DNA of 11,751 bases from Spirogloea muscicola (taxonomy: Eukaryota > Streptophyta > Zygnematophyceae > Spirogloeales > Spirogloeaceae). A program made the translations under genes and the position numbers. The stretch covers positions 175,751 to 187,501 of the forward strand of contig WELB01000093.1 in NCBI GenBank assembly GCA_009602725.1, written 5' to 3'. Of the stretch, positions 9,375 to 11,751 are shown in pieces (the first letter of the stretch is position 1; each line of letters opens with the position of its first letter). The notes below the pieces were generated by a model. It searched no databases. It was not told the DNA's origin and saw only the letters and a program-made list of their open reading frames with translations.

Positions 9375-11751
9375 TCAGTAGGGCGTCTGAGACTGGAATG
9401 TCTGACTTGGATCCTGCTGAGGAGTACCATGACCACGCGCTTCTGCCAGCCGTTCTCGGTACTCCTCCACTAGCTTGTCGGCAAACATCTCCAACCTCTC
9501 CAGGTTGGTCTGCTCGAGGACCACGCTCTCGCCTGCCATGGTGCTGATGAACGTCACCTTCTGCTGCATAGCGTCATCCGCCAGCTTCTGCAAGGTGTCC
9601 ATGTTTTCTCTCGAGGTATTGTCCAAACGGACAGACAGTTTTGGGAGGGACGAAATCTGCAAGAAAGTGGCCAGCACGTTTTGCCTTTGTGGTTACATAC
9701 GTGTCATGTCACCTTATGTCATCTCCAGAATTAGCTGCAAGAAGGCAGATTGCTGAGAAATCTGCCTGAGAGTACATGCTCTCATTGCACCAAGACACGC
9801 AGCCTGCCACAAAAGCCTATTGTGGTGCTTCTGACTCTGTACACAGCTTCAAGCTTAGGTGAGCACGCTGGCTAAAGTAACGCTCCACACATCCAATCGG
9901 TCTTGCTAGCTGCCTCACCTCAATACGAAGGTAGTTATCTTGCGCTTCTTCCACTGCACTCAGCAGGCACATTTGTGTATGTACACTGTTGCCCGAGCCC
10001 CAAACTAAGACGTCAAGTAGCGGGTTAGCCCACCCCAGCAGGCCCCACCTGTGCACAAGCAAAAGCATTTGTCCATTCATGGCATGATAGCTTCAGCATG
10101 CTCGAGGCCCTCATGCAAGCATTGTGAAAAGCTTATGATAAAAGGCCAGGAAAGCTAGGGCTGACTTGACGCCACGGCATCCAATTATGGCTCTCAGCAG
10201 GGTTACTTCTTGGCTTCGTCATAGGTATGGGTGACCACTCTCTCTCCAGCCCCGAGCGAAAGTATCAGGACATCTCTGATGGTGCGCCTCTTCATATCCC
10301 TCGCATCCGGTGGTGGAAAGGCCTTCTGATCAGTGACAACGTGAAGCAGTGCTGCCATAGTCTGCACAGCTTCAACCCGGCATGCATGGGATCTCAATGA
10401 GCACAGAGTGTTTCTTCTGCTGGCATGCGAGACAGAGCAACAACAGCGTAGTTTTGACCTTGAGTCCAAGCCAGCGGAGGTCAAAGCTCATGGGACTAGT
10501 CACGAAAGGGCAGTAAGACAAAGAAAACGGACTCACCGGGTTGTTGGCAATAAGTCCCCCGTCCGCGCACACCAGCTTGTGCCGATTCTCTGTGGACTCA
10601 ATGTTGGCTGGCTTGAAGAACGTGGGGGCCGCGGATGTGGCACGGCACACATCGGTGATCTTGAAGTTATGGTACTCGTCCTTCACGGCCCTTTCGCTCA
10701 TGAAAAAGTAGGGCGTGCCATGGAGCATGTCATACGAGGTGATCAGGATGGGCTTGATGGTGTCCTTCAGGGTGATGTCTGCTCGGCCACAGTGTTCCTG
10801 TATGGACGTCTGCAGGAGCCGCTCCAAGCCGGCAGACTGCAGACAGCAGGTGGGCTTCAATAAGCACCTTGCAAGTAGCCAGTCGCATCTTGGTAGGAGC
10901 TGTACAGCTCAACTTGCCATAGACGTTGCCCAGAAAGGAAAGCCCTTCGTTAGACCTTTCCATTGCACACCTCCGCCGGACCGTATCTAGCAGCGGCTGA
11001 GCGACTACCTTCCATCGAGGCCTCCAGATGTTCCGCAGCTTGCCCAGGAACGTGGGCCAGCCCCGGAGCTGGAAGATCTCGCTCGCCTTGGACGTCCAGA
11101 AGTCGTTGACCTGCTCCGCGCGGAACGCGGGCCGGCCGTCCTTGCCAGGCAGCGAGAAGAAGGTGGCGAGAATACCGCCGGCGCTCGTGCCTGTGCCAGT
11201 GCTACAAATGGTCAAGGGCAAGACCTGCCTTTCCCATGGTGACATGGCCGAAGCGGAGCGGATCACAAGCACACAAGCAGCTCTGCTCACGCAAGCTGGA
11301 TGCATGCAAGCCGTTCTGCCGAGGCCGAGCTCGAGCTGAGGCCAGCGCTCGTTCACACATCGCGAACGCTCTCGCAAGCGACGCTAGTGCGCAGGTTGAC
11401 CGCCACAGAGGTCGCAACGGCGACGCCTTCGTCGTCAGACGCGGGCGCAGAGGGCGCCAGCGCCACCGCTCACCGGCGAAGATGTCGAAGAAGTCGGCGA
11501 GGCGGGCGCCGGGGTCGCCGACGCGGTCCTGCAGCATGCGCTCGAGGCGGGCGCAGATGCGCGCGGGGATGGTGTCGCGCGCGCCGCCGCCGTCGATGCT
11601 GAGGATGGCCACCTTGCCGCCCGAGCGCGGCTTCAGGTACTGCTGCCCGTGCTGCCACTGCTCTGCCGGCGGCAGCTTGCTCGCGTCCTGCCCGCGTGGC
11701 GACCCCTTGCCGCCGCCGCCGCCACGGTCGCCGCCGCCATCAGCGGCGGCG
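9375..11751 (-). CDS. Patatin-like phospholipase / acyl hydrolase, 5' partial (6 exons in window)
   Basis: Exons on the - strand: 11751-11474, 11190-11009, 10836-10537, 10361-10207, 10048-9919, 9656-9375 (TGA stop). The five introns are GT-AG, and 441 residues plus stop are in frame. Patatin landmarks, numbered from the first full codon in the window: Gly-rich oxyanion loop SIDGGGARD (residues 51-59); nucleophile motif GTSAG with Ser95, its first Gly codon split by intron 1; TLKDTIKPILITSYD; SAAPTFFKP; and catalytic ADGGLIANNPT with Asp245, where NNP|T is joined across intron 3. Next come VLILSLGAG and WGLLGWANPLLDVLV. The C-terminus (about residues 349-441) is hydrophilic, helical-looking and ends QSQTPY. 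The family hydrolyses acyl esters of phospholipids or galactolipids using a Ser-Asp dyad. Substrate and location cannot be read here. No in-frame ATG occurs before the core, so the start lies beyond the right edge. The N-terminal part is Gly-rich (poly-Gly at about 11711-11745). Confidence 0.92.
11709..11751 (-). repeat. GGC/GCC low-complexity run coding for poly-Gly
   Basis: This is an imperfect run of GGC codons (read on the - strand) interrupted by gac, cgt and gat. It encodes a Gly-rich, probably disordered segment ahead of the patatin catalytic core. Similar GCG/GGC-rich sequence fills positions 1-45 at the other end of the window, upstream of NUP155. Both are typical of GC-rich algal 5' gene regions. 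Confidence 0.6.

Noticed and set aside
10490-10536. Patatin-like frame reading on past NNP into the intron after 10537
   Set aside because: A strong gtgagt donor sits exactly at NNP|, and the exon starting at 10361 restores the conserved NNPT block.
11191-11201. Upstream AG (ttgtag) as acceptor of the first patatin-like intron, giving TGTGTSAGG
   Set aside because: It leaves the wrong phase for the phase-1 donor at 11474. The cacag acceptor gives the canonical FAGTSAGG in frame.
1-11751. A defence, secretion, secondary-metabolite or mobile-element system
   Set aside because: Both genes are ordinary eukaryotic families with unrelated roles. No transposase, integrase, terminal repeats, toxin-antitoxin pair or cluster logic is visible.

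Overview
The window looks like nuclear DNA of a green alga (Chlorophyta; a trebouxiophyte such as a Chlorella or Coccomyxa relative is my guess, not proven). It carries two protein-coding genes, each cut by many short spliceosomal introns of about 100 to 350 bases. Exons are GC-rich, introns are less so, and the proteins resemble land-plant families. There are no bacterial operons, Shine-Dalgarno sites, tRNAs, rRNAs, CRISPR arrays or recognisable transposons.

Positions 50-7958 (+ strand): a complete nucleoporin gene of the Nup155/Nup170 family, an inner-ring scaffold of the nuclear pore. I rebuilt it as 18 exons from splice sites, reading phase and remembered conservation with plant Nup155. 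The exons sum to 4473 bases, an exact multiple of three (1490 residues plus stop). Fifteen introns are GT-AG. Two consecutive ones (5767-5965 and 6131-6373) are best read as GC-AG. None of the 17 introns lies in phase 1.

Positions 7959-9374: about 1.4 kb between the two stop codons, holding both 3' UTRs (the genes converge tail to tail). It contains a strong G-quadruplex motif, an imperfect palindrome and one TGTAA-type polyadenylation signal for the minus-strand gene. I see no credible coding region in it.

Positions 9375-11751 (- strand): a patatin-like phospholipase gene with six exons in the window, running off the right edge at its 5' end. The Gly-rich oxyanion loop, the G-x-S-x-G nucleophile motif and the Asp-Gly-Gly motif are all present, so the enzyme is probably active. 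One position of the oxyanion-loop signature is unusual (DGGGARD where DGGGxRG is typical).

The genes have unrelated functions (nuclear pore structure and lipid hydrolysis); nothing suggests a functional cluster. GC content is highest at both window ends, which are the 5' ends of the two genes, and falls toward the shared 3' region. I found no evidence of a novel multi-gene system. The points worth checking concern splicing, gene structure and one active-site motif.
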